Shown: positions 27,231 through 37,035, counted from the stretch's first letter. The stretch: DNA of 64,000 bases from Pseudomonas lijiangensis (GCF_018968705.1 NZ_CP076668.1:3545001-3609000); one strand, 5' to 3'. Notes: generated from the sequence alone by a model not told the origin. Numbers and translations are program-made.

Positions 27231-27585
27231 GACCTACCTCTTGATTCGTTTACGCCAAGGGTTCGTCTGCGCAGGCCACACCCGCAAAAACGAAATCACC
27301 GCAAACGCCGATCCCGCCGGGAAAGACGTGCAGTGTTTGAAGTGATGCACTGTAGATGGAGCCATATACTCGTCTTTCAAGTCATGGATTGCATCACCGA
27401 TTGCCGGTCGGTCAGACGAACGTTGTCCCCGGAGCTGGAAAAACCTCGAAAAAACCTGTTACGCCCTGTCGCTCCCGGACCGGATGCTCTTTATACTGAC
27501 TCCCCGTTTGTGCACCGCTCTGGCGCATTCTGTTGGAGCATGCACTGCACTTCCCTTCACCCTTCATTCAGAGCTGCCGCAAACA
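27231..27585. other. 355-bp divergent intergenic region, uvrB/aminotransferase
   Basis: No gene is supported here. A possible -10 element (TATACT) lies at about 27492-27497 upstream of the aminotransferase gene, but no good -35 accompanies it. No LexA box (CTG-N10-CAG) that would mark damage control of uvrB was recognised by eye. Confidence 0.4.
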
Positions 27586-28782
27586 ATGAGCCTGTTCTCC
27601 GCTGTCGAAATGGCGCCCCGCGATCCGATCCTGGGTATCAACGAAGCATTCAACGCCGACACCCGCACCAACAAGGTCAACCTTGGGGTGGGCGTCTACT
27701 GTGACGAAGACGGGCGCATTCCATTGCTGCGCGCAGTGGCCGAAGCCGAGAAGATTCGCGTGGCGCAACACGCCCCTCGCGGCTACCTGCCAATCGACGG
27801 CATCTCGGCCTACGACCTGGCCGTGCAGAAACTGCTGCTGGGCGCCGACTCGCCGCTGATCGCCTCGGGCCGCGTGCTGACCACCCAGTCCGTCGGCGGC
27901 ACTGGCGCTCTGAAAATCGGTGCAGACTTCCTCAAGCGCCTGCTGCCCGATGCCGTAGTCGCCATCAGCGACCCAAGCTGGGAAAACCACCGCGCCCTGT
28001 TTGAAGCGGCGGGCTTCCCGGTCCAGGACTATCGCTACTACGACGCCCCGACCCACGACGTGAATCGTGCCGGCATGCTGGAAGACCTGCAGAACCTGCC
28101 GAACGGCTCCATCGTTGTGCTGCACGCCTGCTGCCACAACCCGACCGGTGTCGACCTGACCCTGGACGACTGGAAAAAGGTTCTGGAAGTGGTCAAGGCC
28201 AAGGGCCACGTACCTTTCCTGGACATGGCTTACCAGGGCTTCGGCCAGGGTATCGACGAAGACGCACTGGCTGTGCGCCTGTTCGCGGATTCGGGCCTGA
28301 CCTTCTTTGCCTCCAGCTCGTTCTCCAAATCCCTGTCGCTGTACGGCGAGCGTGTCGGCGCCCTGTCGATCATCACCGAGTCGAAGGAAGAAACCGCCCG
28401 CGTCCTGTCCCAGGTCAAGCGCGTGATTCGTACCAACTACTCCAACCCGCCGACTCACGGCGCAATCATCTCTGCCGCAGTCCTCAACGACCCGGCACTG
28501 CGCGCCATGTGGGAAGAAGAACTGGGCGAGATGCGCGTGCGTATCCACGGCATGCGCAAAGCCATGGTAGAGCGCCTGGCCACTAACCCGGCCGGTCAGG
28601 ACTTCAGCTTTGTCGGCCGTCAGTGCGGCATGTTCTCCTACTCGGGCCTGACCGCCGAACAGGCCCAGCGCCTGCGCAGCGAGTTCGGTATCTACGCGCT
28701 GGATACCGGGCGTATCTGCGTGGCAGCCCTGAACCAGAAGAACATCGACGCGGTCTGTGACGCGATCAAGCAAGTGCTGTAA
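27586..28782 (+). CDS. Aromatic amino acid aminotransferase (TyrB/AspC family)
   Basis: A 398-residue class I PLP aminotransferase. It begins MSLFSAVEMAPRDPILGINEAFNAD. The PLP lysine is in FASSSFSKSLSLYGERVGAL, with CCHNPTGVD for the substrate/cofactor asparagine and FLDMAYQGFGQG for the aspartate-tyrosine pair. The close AspC/TyrB group moves amino groups between aspartate, tyrosine, phenylalanine and 2-oxoglutarate. The ATG at 27586 is preferred to an upstream frame start at 27484, whose extra 34 residues do not resemble the family. A strong terminator follows. Confidence 0.93.
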   Translation: MSLFSAVEMAPRDPILGINEAFNADTRTNKVNLGVGVYCDEDGRIPLLRAVAEAEKIRVAQHAPRGYLPIDGISAYDLAVQKLLLGADSPLIASGRVLTTQSVGGTGALKIGADFLKRLLPDAVVAISDPSWENHRALFEAAGFPVQDYRYYDAPTHDVNRAGMLEDLQNLPNGSIVVLHACCHNPTGVDLTLDDWKKVLEVVKAKGHVPFLDMAYQGFGQGIDEDALAVRLFADSGLTFFASSSFSKSLSLYGERVGALSIITESKEETARVLSQVKRVIRTNYSNPPTHGAIISAAVLNDPALRAMWEEELGEMRVRIHGMRKAMVERLATNPAGQDFSFVGRQCGMFSYSGLTAEQAQRLRSEFGIYALDTGRICVAALNQKNIDAVCDAIKQVL

Positions 28783-28797
28783 TTCATTGCTGCAAAT

Positions 28798-28837
28798 GAA
28801 AGGGAGGCCAGATGCAAGTCTGGCCTCCCTTTTTCAT
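28798..28837 (+). terminator. Terminator after the aminotransferase gene
   Basis: AAAGGGAGGCCAGA, a short loop (TGCAAG) and TCTGGCCTCCCTTTTT form a long stem with a T-run. Its right part (28814-28837) is repeated 23/24 at 29431-29454. Confidence 0.9.
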
Positions 28838-28972
28838 GCCCGAGGCAAAAATACCTCAAGTTATCTCCAGACACGCCGCTAAATCTTCCGTGGTTTTCCG
28901 GATGAAAACCCACATGGACATGCAGACGATATTGCCTGCATCAAGATGCATTCAGGACTACACGGAGATTAC

Positions 28973-29389
28973 ATGAAGTTCCAGTCTTTCAAACTCCCCC
29001 TCACCGCAGCAGCTCTTGCACTTTCGCTGAGCCCCCTGGCCTCCATGGCCGCGGTCATCGAAGTCACCATGCAGAACAACACGCCAAAGACCTTGACGCT
29101 TGTTTCTTCGACCAGTGGCTTCCCGTCTACTCTGACACCTTTTCAGACCGTTACTTTCATCGCGCCATCGGGCTTCAGCAGCAGCGATGTACAGGCTGAT
29201 TATGCGAGCGGCCAGTCCACCGGCGGCTGCAGATTCCAGGCTGGCCACAAGGAGTACTCCACTGGCCCGCAATACACCAGCAGCGCCAAGGGTTATGGAC
29301 AACTCTCGGATGGTGCCTGCTATGAATACGTTTCCAAGAAATGGTCGGCACCTTACAACTACAAAATCCATTTCATGATGTCGCAATAA
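28973..29389 (+). CDS. Small secreted protein of unknown function
   Basis: A 138-residue protein that I do not recognise. Residues 1-26 form a clear Sec signal peptide (MKFQSFKLPLTAAALALSLS, ending LASMA before AVIEV). The mature part of about 112 residues is rich in Ser, Thr, Gly and Tyr and looks beta-structured (VIEVTMQNNTPKTLTLVSST, YNYKIHFMMSQ). It has exactly two cysteines (GGCRF, GACYEY), which could form one disulfide in the periplasm or outside the cell. The ATG at 28973 has GGAG upstream. It stands alone between near-identical terminators. Confidence 0.7.
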   Translation: MKFQSFKLPLTAAALALSLSPLASMAAVIEVTMQNNTPKTLTLVSSTSGFPSTLTPFQTVTFIAPSGFSSSDVQADYASGQSTGGCRFQAGHKEYSTGPQYTSSAKGYGQLSDGACYEYVSKKWSAPYNYKIHFMMSQ

Positions 29390-29415
29390 GTATCGGCCCA
29401 CGTCGATAAGGACAA

Positions 29416-29453
29416 AAAGGGGAAGCAGGCGCAAGTCTGGCTTCCCTTTTTCA
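29416..29453 (+). terminator. Terminator after the small secreted protein gene
   Basis: AAAGGGGAAGCAGGC, a GCAA loop region and GTCTGGCTTCCCTTTTT form an imperfect stem with a T-run. It closely resembles the terminator at 28798-28837. Confidence 0.8.
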
Positions 29454-29524
29454 TAGATGTACGCCTGTAGAACCGCAACGCTTTCAACATAAAAAACAAC
29501 ACAACAATCCGACGGCAGAGCACC

Positions 29525-30529
29525 ATGAAAAAGAAAGTCATCATTGATTCGGATATGGGCTGGGACGACGTTCTATCGATTTCCTACCTGATGAAAGACC
29601 CCACTGTTGAAATCATTGGCTTGACCGTTACCGGCTGCGGCGAAACCAATCTGGGCTGGGGAACGATCATTGCCCAGAACTTGCTGGCCATTGGCAACAA
29701 GCAGAACACGCCGGTTGCAGTGGGCACGGAAACGCCCCTGAAATACGACAACAAGTTCCCTCAGGACTTCAAGAGCGACATGAATGACATCATGGGCCTG
29801 ATCGGAAGCCTGAACCCTGTGGAACTGCCAGTCATTTCCCCGCTGTCGGCCTGGGAGTTCCTGTTTGAAACGGTAAAAAACAGCAAGGACAAGATCACGA
29901 TTCTGTCCCTGGGCGGCTTCACCAACATCGCCAAAATGCTGGAGCTCTGCAAACAGCCAGGCGACATCGCAATGATCGAAGGCATCTACGCCATGGCCGG
30001 CGCGGTGTATGTCGACGGTAATGTGGCCGGGCTCAGCACCGCCAAACCCGAGTGGAATCAGGGCAGCCTCTACAGCAGCAACTACTACGCCGAATGGAAC
30101 GTCTTTGTGGATGCCGTCGCAGCCAACAATGTGTTCCAGTCACAGATCCCGCTCACACTGGTGCCACTGGACGTCTGCAATCAGGTCATTCTGGACCCCA
30201 GCTATTCGGACAAGATCAAGGCTCAGGACCCAGTGGCAACTCTGGTGCGCCAGGTGCTTGAAACAAAATCCGGCAGCCATGCCGAAGGCGGACTGCCCGT
30301 TCCTATCTTCGATCCGCTGGCGACCATGCTCATGGCGGGCGGCATCCCGTCCACCAAGACCGATACGCAGTTTCTGTCCGTAGAGACGCAGCAGTCCGAG
30401 CACGACAACCACTGCGGGAAGATCAACGTTGAAAGCAGCGGCTCCCGCAAAATCGTCTTTGTTCAGGGCGTTTCCCAAATGGCCTTCAGTGAAAACTTTG
30501 CCAAGGTCATCAATGGCCCGTTGAGCTGA
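29525..30529 (+). CDS. Nucleoside hydrolase-like protein (IUNH family)
   Basis: A 334-residue protein of the inosine-uridine nucleoside hydrolase family, which cleaves the N-glycosidic bond of ribonucleosides. The calcium-binding N-terminal motif is IIDSDMGWDDVLSISYL, where D-x-D-x-G-x-D-D is preserved. ITILSLGGFTNIAKMLE fits the core, and PIFDPLATMLMAG supplies the later conserved aspartate. No signal peptide is seen, so it is probably cytoplasmic. The residues after the motif (W, VLS) differ from classic enzymes (PGIDDALA), so the substrate may differ. It lies just upstream of the pyoverdine export genes but has its own terminator. Confidence 0.8.
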   Translation: MKKKVIIDSDMGWDDVLSISYLMKDPTVEIIGLTVTGCGETNLGWGTIIAQNLLAIGNKQNTPVAVGTETPLKYDNKFPQDFKSDMNDIMGLIGSLNPVELPVISPLSAWEFLFETVKNSKDKITILSLGGFTNIAKMLELCKQPGDIAMIEGIYAMAGAVYVDGNVAGLSTAKPEWNQGSLYSSNYYAEWNVFVDAVAANNVFQSQIPLTLVPLDVCNQVILDPSYSDKIKAQDPVATLVRQVLETKSGSHAEGGLPVPIFDPLATMLMAGGIPSTKTDTQFLSVETQQSEHDNHCGKINVESSGSRKIVFVQGVSQMAFSENFAKVINGPLS

Positions 30530-30535
30530 ATGAAA

Positions 30536-30565
30536 AAAGAGCCTGATCAACCATCAGGCTCTTTC
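30536..30565. terminator. Terminator between the hydrolase gene and the pvdR operon
   Basis: AAAGAGCCTGAT-CAACC-ATCAGGCTCTTT is a perfect 12-bp stem with a short T-run on the plus strand and a longer one on the minus strand. It isolates the PvdS promoter just downstream. Confidence 0.85.
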
Positions 30566-30572
30566 CTGGACG

Positions 30573-30596
30573 TAAATTCCCGCCCCCGTTCCTCGT
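30573..30596 (+). promoter_or_regulatory. PvdS iron-starvation promoter of pvdR-pvdT-opmQ
   Basis: TAAAT (30573-30577), a 16-nt spacer and CGT (30594-30596) match the iron-starvation box recognised by the ECF sigma factor PvdS. It lies 65 bp before the pvdR start. Confidence 0.85.
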
Positions 30597-30660
30597 TTAA
30601 TGGACAGTTCTCGTGGCCGTCGCCTGCCGACGGGCTGAATTCTCCAAGCAGGAACCCTGC

Positions 30661-31833
30661 ATGAAACGCTCTCGACACCCTGGACGCGCCGTCCTTCTGG
30701 CGCTGTGCATGTTTCCGGTCATTGCCGTGTGCGCCTGGCAAATCATGCCTTCGGGCAACAACGATGCCGTGACCGCCCTCGTCACCCGCAGCGACATACA
30801 AAGCAGCGTGACCGCACTGGGCACTCTGCAACCGCGCAGTTATGTGGATGTGGGTTCCCAGGCCACCGGCCAGATCATGAAGATCCACGCGCAGGTCGGG
30901 GATCAGGTCAAGGAAGGTCAACTGCTGGTGGAGATCGATCCGTCCACGCAAAAGGCCCGGCTCGATGCCGCCCGCTACGCCATTGAAAACCTCAAGGCCC
31001 AGCTTCAGGAGCAGCGCGCCCTGCACGAACTGGCTCAGCAGAAACAGCAGCGCCAGCGAAGCCTCGCAGCCGCAGGCGCCACCCGCGCCGAAGATGTGCA
31101 GGCCGCCGAATCCGAGTTTCGCGCCACTCAGGCACGGGTCGACATGTTCAAGGCGCAGATTCTCCAGGCCCAGGCCAGCCTGCGCAGCGACGAAGCCGCG
31201 CTGGGCTATACCCGCATCTATGCGCCGATGTCCGGGACCGTGGTCGCGCTGGATGCGCGGGAAGGCCAGACCCTCAATGCCCAGCAGCAGACCCCGCTGA
31301 TCCTGCGCATTGCCCGGCTCTCGCCCATGACGGTGTGGGCCGAAGTGTCCGAGGCCGATATCGGCCATGTCAAACCCGGCATGAACGCCTACTTCACTAC
31401 GCTCAGTGGCGGCACCCGGCGCTGGAACAGCACGGTGCGGCAGATTCTTCCGGTACCGCCCAAGCCGCTGGAACAGGCCAATCAGGGAGGTGGCAGCCCG
31501 AGCAGTTCGGGCAAGAGCGGCAGCGGTCGCGTAGTGCTCTATACCGTGCTGCTGGATGTCGACAACGCCGACCAGGCACTGATGGCGGAAATGACCGCGC
31601 AGATCTTCTTTGTCGCCAACAGCGCTCAAAACACCCTGACCGCTCCCCTTGCCGCCCTCAAAAGCGGGCCGCAGGCCGACCTGCAAACCGCACGGGTGCT
31701 CACCGCCAGCGGCGACATACAGAACCGCGAAGTCCGTACCGGGATCAGCGACCGCTTGCGGGTGCAGATTCTCGAAGGGCTGAATGAAGGTGATCGGCTG
31801 TTGATCGGCCCGTCCGTCGGCAGCGGAGGCTGA
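30661..31833 (+). CDS. pvdR: Pyoverdine efflux pump periplasmic adaptor
   Basis: A 390-residue MacA-type membrane-fusion protein. A single N-terminal hydrophobic anchor (AVLLALCMFPVIAVCAW) is followed by the biotinyl-lipoyl-like half-motifs (SYVDVGSQATGQIMKIHAQVG), a coiled-coil hairpin (~95-165, rich in Gln, Ala and Glu) and the beta-barrel region. It links the ABC transporter PvdT to the outer-membrane channel OpmQ. In P. aeruginosa the PvdRT-OpmQ pump secretes newly made pyoverdine and recycles it after iron release. The start at 30661 gives the expected basic head; PvdT follows directly (TGA-ATG). Transcription is from the PvdS box. Confidence 0.93.
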   Translation: MKRSRHPGRAVLLALCMFPVIAVCAWQIMPSGNNDAVTALVTRSDIQSSVTALGTLQPRSYVDVGSQATGQIMKIHAQVGDQVKEGQLLVEIDPSTQKARLDAARYAIENLKAQLQEQRALHELAQQKQQRQRSLAAAGATRAEDVQAAESEFRATQARVDMFKAQILQAQASLRSDEAALGYTRIYAPMSGTVVALDAREGQTLNAQQQTPLILRIARLSPMTVWAEVSEADIGHVKPGMNAYFTTLSGGTRRWNSTVRQILPVPPKPLEQANQGGGSPSSSGKSGSGRVVLYTVLLDVDNADQALMAEMTAQIFFVANSAQNTLTAPLAALKSGPQADLQTARVLTASGDIQNREVRTGISDRLRVQILEGLNEGDRLLIGPSVGSGG

Positions 31834-33801
31834 ATGCAGACGCCACTGATCGACCTGCGGGATATCCGCAAATCCTACGGCGGTGGCGACAGCCCGCTGG
31901 TCAACGTGCTGCGGGGCATCGACCTGTCGATCCATGCCGGAGAGTTCGTGGCCATTGTCGGTGCCTCCGGCTCGGGCAAATCGACCCTGATGAATATCCT
32001 CGGCTGCCTCGACCGTCCAAGCGCCGGGCAGTACCTGTTCGCCGGGGAAGATGTGGCCGGGCTGGACAGCGACGAACTGGCCTGGCTGCGGCGTGAAGCC
32101 TTTGGTTTCGTGTTTCAGGGCTACCACCTGATTCCGTCCGGCTCGGCGCAGGAAAACGTCGAGATGCCAGCCATCTACGCCGGAACGCCCGCACAAGAGC
32201 GTCATGCCCGCGCCGCTGCCCTGCTCGATCGACTGGGTCTGGCGTCACGTACCGGCAACCGTCCGCACCAGCTCTCCGGCGGCCAGCAACAACGGGTTTC
32301 CATTGCCCGGGCGCTGATGAATGGCGGGCATATCATCCTCGCCGACGAACCCACCGGCGCACTGGACAGCCACAGCGGTGCAGAGGTCATGACCCTGCTG
32401 GACGAACTGGCCAGCCAGGGGCATGTGGTGATTCTGATCACCCACGACCGGGAAGTCGCCGCCCGCGCCCGGCGCGTCATCGAAGTCAGTGACGGCCTGA
32501 TCGTCAGCGACACGGCATCCGGCAATCCGCAAGCCCCAAACAACCCGGCCGCCCTCCAGGCCGTTGACCTGCGCCAGCGTCTGAATGAAGGCAGCACTCG
32601 CAATGGTGCCTGGAAAGGCGAACTGCTCGATGCCATCCAGGCCGCGTGGCGGGTGATGTGGATCAACCGGTTCCGCACGGCCCTGACCTTGCTGGGCATC
32701 GTGATCGGCGTCGCCTCGGTGGTGGTCATGCTGGCGGTGGGCGAAGGCAGCAAGCGTCAGGTCATGGCGCAGATGTCGTCCTTCGGCTCCAACATCATCT
32801 ACCTCAACGGCAAGTCCCCAAGCCCGCGCACGCCCAAAGGCATCATCACGCTGGAAGAAGTGGCCGCCCTGGGCGAGCTGCCGGAAGTCAAAATGATCAT
32901 GCCGGTCAATGGCGGACAGGCAGGCGTGCGCTTTGGCAACCTCGATCACTCCAGTTACGTGGGCGGCAACGACACGCATTTTCCGGCCATCTTCAACTGG
33001 CCGGTCGTCGAAGGCAGTTACTTCACCGAAGCAGACGAAAGAAACGCCGCAGCCGTGGCGGTGATCGGGCACAAAGTCCGGCAAAAGCTGTTCAAGGACA
33101 TGGCCAGCCCCATCGGCCAGTACATTCTCATCGAGAACGTGCCCTTCCAGGTGGTGGGCGTCCTGCAGGAAAAAGGCGCCAGCTCAGGCGACCTGGACAG
33201 CGACAATCGCATTGCCATTCCCTACTCCTCGGCCAGCATCCGCCTGTTCGGCACCCAGAACCCGGAATACATCGCCATCGCCACCAAAGATGCCGGCAAG
33301 GTCAAGGAAGCCGAGCGCTCGATCAATGACCTGATGCAGCGCCTGCACAACGGCAAGAACGATTACGAACTGACCAACAACGCCGCCATGATCCAGGCCG
33401 AAGCCAGGACTCAGAACACCCTGTCGCTGATGCTCGGCTCGATTGCCGCCATTTCCCTGCTGGTGGGCGGTATCGGCGTGATGAACATCATGCTGATGAC
33501 CGTGCGCGAGCGCACCCGGGAAATCGGCATCCGCATGGCCACCGGCGCACGCCAGGGCGACATCCTGCGCCAGTTCCTCACCGAAGCCGTGATGCTCTCG
33601 GTGGTGGGCGGGCTGGCCGGTATCGTGCTGGCATTTGGCATGGGCGCAGCGCTGCTGCTGGGCAAGATCGCCGTGGCGTTTTCCCTGTTCGCCGTTGCCG
33701 GGGCCTTTGCCTGTGCAGTGGTAACCGGCGTGGTCTTCGGTTTCATGCCTGCCCGCAAAGCTGCCCGGCTCGACCCGGTTGCAGCCCTCACCAGCGAATG
33801 A
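31834..33801 (+). CDS. pvdT: Pyoverdine efflux pump ABC transporter (MacB type)
   Basis: A 655-residue MacB-like protein with an N-terminal ATPase and a C-terminal membrane domain. Walker A is [20 protein letters not shown], the signature is [16 protein letters not shown] and Walker B is [13 protein letters not shown]. Four membrane helices are seen: one at ~275-300 ([21 protein letters not shown]), and three near the C-terminus around [21 protein letters not shown] large periplasmic domain lies between. It uses ATP to drive the PvdR/OpmQ channel. The start codon abuts the pvdR stop, so the two are coupled. Confidence 0.94.
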   Translation: MQTPLIDLRDIRKSYGGGDSPLVNVLRGIDLSIHAGEFVAIVGASGSGKSTLMNILGCLDRPSAGQYLFAGEDVAGLDSDELAWLRREAFGFVFQGYHLIPSGSAQENVEMPAIYAGTPAQERHARAAALLDRLGLASRTGNRPHQLSGGQQQRVSIARALMNGGHIILADEPTGALDSHSGAEVMTLLDELASQGHVVILITHDREVAARARRVIEVSDGLIVSDTASGNPQAPNNPAALQAVDLRQRLNEGSTRNGAWKGELLDAIQAAWRVMWINRFRTALTLLGIVIGVASVVVMLAVGEGSKRQVMAQMSSFGSNIIYLNGKSPSPRTPKGIITLEEVAALGELPEVKMIMPVNGGQAGVRFGNLDHSSYVGGNDTHFPAIFNWPVVEGSYFTEADERNAAAVAVIGHKVRQKLFKDMASPIGQYILIENVPFQVVGVLQEKGASSGDLDSDNRIAIPYSSASIRLFGTQNPEYIAIATKDAGKVKEAERSINDLMQRLHNGKNDYELTNNAAMIQAEARTQNTLSLMLGSIAAISLLVGGIGVMNIMLMTVRERTREIGIRMATGARQGDILRQFLTEAVMLSVVGGLAGIVLAFGMGAALLLGKIAVAFSLFAVAGAFACAVVTGVVFGFMPARKAARLDPVAALTSE

Positions 33802-33808
33802 TCGATCA

Positions 33809-35200
33809 ATGAAGCCAACCCTCACCCTGTTGACCACCTGCCTGCTGCTGGCGGCCTGTAATACGTCTGCGCCCTCCATCGACAGCGGCATTCAGCCACC
33901 GCCAAGCTGGGCATTCGCCCAAAGTGCCGCCCTGCAACGCACCGATGCTCAATGGTGGCAGCAATTTGGCAGCCCGGACCTGAATCGCCTCATCGAACAG
34001 GCCAAGGTGAATAGCCATGACGTCGCCGCCGCAATGGCCAGAGTACGTCAGGCCCAAGCCACGGCGACCATCGCCGGAGCCCCCACTCGCCCCGAAATCA
34101 CCTACGACATCCGGGGCGAGCGCAACAAATTCCTGCGCAGCAGCGACCGCAAGGCCAGTCCTTCGGATGACAACAATACCGACGCCTTTACCACCAGCCT
34201 GAGGGCCAGCTACGAAGTCGACTTCTGGGGTGGTGTCTCGGCTGCACGGGACAGTGCACTGCAAACATTGAAAGCCAGCGAATTCGACAGGGCCACGGTG
34301 GAACTGACCCTGCTCAGCAACGTGGCAGACCGCTACGCACAAACCCTGTCGGCCACCGAGCAGAGCCATATCGCCGAGCTGAACCTGGCCAATGCCCAAA
34401 ACGTGCTGCGCCTGGTACAGACCCGATACGACTCGGGCTCTGCAACGGCACTGGAACTGGCTCAGCAGAAAAATCTGGTCGCCACTCAGCAACGGGAACT
34501 GCCACGCATTCAGCAACTGGCCAACGAGCAACGCATCACCCTGGCCGCCCTGCTCGGCCAGCCTGTGCAGCGTCTGGAACTGGGGAATCAGGATTTCGAG
34601 ACCCTGAGCTGGCCGCAGATCGGCACAGGGCTGCCCAGCGAACTGCTGACCCGCCGCCCCGACATCGCCAAGGCCGAAGCCGAACTGGCCGCCGCCCAAG
34701 CCGATGTCACCGTTGCCCGCGCTGCCCTGCTGCCGAAACTGACCCTGAGCGCAACGGTGGGCACGGAAGTGGTCCGGGCCGAAGACTGGCTGCGCGCGCC
34801 CTTCAGCAGTCTGGCCGCCGGCCTTACAGGGCCAATCTTCAATAACGGACGCCTGAGCGCAGAACGCGACAAGGCCACGGCCCGTCAGGAAGAGCTGCTG
34901 GAAACCTATCGCGGCGCAATCATCAATAGCTTCGCCGACGTGGAAAAAGCCCTGAACAGCATCAGCGGCCTTGATCAGCAAAGGCACTGGCACGACGAAG
35001 AACTCAAACAGGCCCAGACTGCCTTCCGCATCGCCCAAAGCCGTTACGAAGCCGGTGCCGAAGACTTGCTGACCGTACTGGAAACCCAGCGCACGCTTTA
35101 TCAGGCCCAGGATGTGAGCGTGCAGCTTCGGCTGTCGCGGGTGCAGGCAAGTATTGCGTTGTACAAGGCGCTGGGCGGCGGTTGGTCACAAACCCTGTAG
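33809..35200 (+). CDS. opmQ: Outer-membrane channel of the pyoverdine efflux pump
   Basis: A 463-residue TolC/NodT-type outer-membrane factor. The N-terminal lipobox LLLAACNTS marks it as a lipoprotein. Two repeats of the OEP domain are visible (PDLNRLIEQAKVNSHDVAAAMARVRQAQA and the later RRPDIAKAEAELAAAQADV). YEVDFWGGVSAARDSA and RTLYQAQDVSVQLRLSR are typical. It is the outer-membrane exit of PvdRT. The ATG at 33809 gives a clean signal peptide and lies 7 bp after the pvdT stop. Downstream is a REP-cored repeat, then the converging pvdP. Confidence 0.92.
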   Translation: MKPTLTLLTTCLLLAACNTSAPSIDSGIQPPPSWAFAQSAALQRTDAQWWQQFGSPDLNRLIEQAKVNSHDVAAAMARVRQAQATATIAGAPTRPEITYDIRGERNKFLRSSDRKASPSDDNNTDAFTTSLRASYEVDFWGGVSAARDSALQTLKASEFDRATVELTLLSNVADRYAQTLSATEQSHIAELNLANAQNVLRLVQTRYDSGSATALELAQQKNLVATQQRELPRIQQLANEQRITLAALLGQPVQRLELGNQDFETLSWPQIGTGLPSELLTRRPDIAKAEAELAAAQADVTVARAALLPKLTLSATVGTEVVRAEDWLRAPFSSLAAGLTGPIFNNGRLSAERDKATARQEELLETYRGAIINSFADVEKALNSISGLDQQRHWHDEELKQAQTAFRIAQSRYEAGAEDLLTVLETQRTLYQAQDVSVQLRLSRVQASIALYKALGGGWSQTL

Positions 35201-35255
35201 AACAACCCACCGGCTGAGAGGCTGAGTTCAAAAAGCAGGTGGCCAGGCCACATTC

Positions 35256-35376
35256 GTGGGAGGGGCCTTGGCCGCGACGACCTGCTTACAGACAGCACAT
35301 TTTCAGCGCCTTCAAACTGGCTGTCGCGGCCAAGGCCCCTCCCACAAGTGACAGGCATGCCTTAACTGATCGGCAT
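35256..35376. repeat. REP-cored MITE-like element, divergent copy B
   Basis: The arms at 35256-35278 and 35323-35345 (GTGGGAGGGGCCTTGGCCGC...) are 23-bp perfect inverted repeats enclosing 44 nt. The right outer end ACTGATCGGCAT (35365-35376) matches copies A and C; the left outer end is not recognisable. It lies between converging opmQ and pvdP and may act as a transcription stop for both. Confidence 0.65.
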
Positions 35377-35391
35377 CATTTAAATCAGGGA

Positions 35392-37035
35392 TTACAACCC
35401 CCCAAACCACTTCTCCGGCAACAGGTTCCTCGCATACCACGGTCGGCGCGGTACGCGGCGCAGGAGGTTGCCGAGTTTGTCATCCGCCGCAAAGGTGATG
35501 CGCAACGCCAGCTTCATGACCTCCGGGTCCATCTCCATGGTAGTACCGACATTCAGGCCTGGCGTAGTGCTGCATCCATGGGTCTGCGGACCCAGCCATG
35601 GATCACTGATCTCGACCCAACGACCTGGCGCAAACCAGGGCACGCCATTGACTTCGAGACGGCTCACTTCTCCCGGATGAAAACGCTCATGGGCGCGGAA
35701 CCAGTCGTCGATGCGGTCATCGATCCAGCCATGGAACATCCAGAACACTGGATGCACATGGGAAGAAAACGGATCCGCGAGAAAGTCGTTTTCCGGCTCG
35801 AACCAGCGGGCCGCGAAGTCCGCCGAGTCACGGGCCATGGGCACCGGCTCGCCGTTTGAAGGGTCCCGCGCCACCGACGCCCAGCGCATGTGCAGCCAGT
35901 CATGCAGCTCCAGTTCGACCTGAGAACCGAACTGCCCCAGGGTCAGCGTCGACAGGAAACGCGGATCCCGGTACTGGGACTCCCACACCTGAAAATGCGT
36001 GCTGTAGGTTTCGGCGCTTTTGATATCGCTGACCAGCTGGCTGTACTCCGCATCGCCATTGGCCTGCCAGGGCGGTGGCAACGCGCAGCCATCGTGATTA
36101 TCGAAGTAACGGGCAAAGCCCAGGCGATCGCGCTCCAGCTCCGGTTGCGGCAAGGGGAAGCGCGGCCAGGAAGGCAGCTCCTGAAACTGCCGGGCCTGGA
36201 TCAGCATGTGTCGATGCATGAAAAAGAAATCTATGCCCGACCCGTTGCGGTCCTTGTGCTCGCCACGGGCGTCGCGCTCCTTGTCTCGCGGACCGGGTTG
36301 CCAGCCGATGCCGCGCAGGGCATTGCGCTTGTCTTCGGGCAGGCGATGCCACTTGTCGCGACTGGCATGCCAGAGCTGGTGGAACAGACGATGCTCCTTG
36401 GAAACCAGCCAAGCCAGAAACGGCGGCGTCAGCCCGATGCGATCCCGGGCTTCGGGAAAAATCTGCTTGGTGGCGATAAAGCGGTTTTCCAGCTCGGGCA
36501 GTGCCAGCGGACGGTCCAGACGCTCGATGCGCCCGCTCAAGGTGCCACTGCCCGCATTACCGAAGCTGCCCCAGACTTCATCCAGCACCATGCTGAACTC
36601 ATAGTCCGGCGCATCGCTTTGCGGGCTGTTATCGAGATGGCCATCAATGACCCGGAAATACAGCTTCGAGGCGTCGGCAGAGCGCAGATCGCCGATCACC
36701 CGAAAACGCGGCGCGTCCTCTCCCCGCAGGCGCTCTGCGGTGTCGATATAACCCCGCAGGCCACGACCACGCGGGGCAATGTCCAGGAACATTTCCAGAC
36801 CTTGAAGTGGCGCACCGATCAACCCGGCATCACGCCCCTCGAAGCGGATAGTCCATATTCCGCGCAGCTTGTCGGCCAGTCGCTGGGTGGCGGTGTCGGC
36901 CGGCGCGGCTGTCGCTTCCCCCGGTGTCACGGGCTCTTCGACGCGAGTCAGTTCGCGATGTGCGTAATAAGCAGCCGGTACCGCAGCACCGGTGAGCGCC
37001 AGGCCCGCTATAAACCCTCGTCGAGAAATCGTCAT
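35392..37035 (-). CDS. pvdP: Tyrosinase that forms the pyoverdine chromophore
   Basis: A 547-residue periplasmic copper tyrosinase. In P. aeruginosa PvdP oxidises ferribactin to dihydropyoverdine in the periplasm. The Tat signal is visible (MTISRRGFIAGLALTGAAVP). Two copper-binding regions are seen: the first with His residues in FFFMHRHMLIQARQF and KEHRLFHQLWH, the second in LELHDWLHMRWAS and SSHVHPVFWMFHGWIDDRIDDW. The start at 37035 places the twin arginines at residues 5-6. It is divergent from pvdM and has its own PvdS box. Confidence 0.93.
   Translation of the reverse strand: MTISRRGFIAGLALTGAAVPAAYYAHRELTRVEEPVTPGEATAAPADTATQRLADKLRGIWTIRFEGRDAGLIGAPLQGLEMFLDIAPRGRGLRGYIDTAERLRGEDAPRFRVIGDLRSADASKLYFRVIDGHLDNSPQSDAPDYEFSMVLDEVWGSFGNAGSGTLSGRIERLDRPLALPELENRFIATKQIFPEARDRIGLTPPFLAWLVSKEHRLFHQLWHASRDKWHRLPEDKRNALRGIGWQPGPRDKERDARGEHKDRNGSGIDFFFMHRHMLIQARQFQELPSWPRFPLPQPELERDRLGFARYFDNHDGCALPPPWQANGDAEYSQLVSDIKSAETYSTHFQVWESQYRDPRFLSTLTLGQFGSQVELELHDWLHMRWASVARDPSNGEPVPMARDSADFAARWFEPENDFLADPFSSHVHPVFWMFHGWIDDRIDDWFRAHERFHPGEVSRLEVNGVPWFAPGRWVEISDPWLGPQTHGCSTTPGLNVGTTMEMDPEVMKLALRITFAADDKLGNLLRRVPRRPWYARNLLPEKWFGGL

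Noticed and set aside
28880..28903. TAAAT upstream of the small secreted protein gene, as a sixth PvdS box
   Set aside because: The position 16 nt downstream reads GAT, not CGT, so the -10 element is missing.
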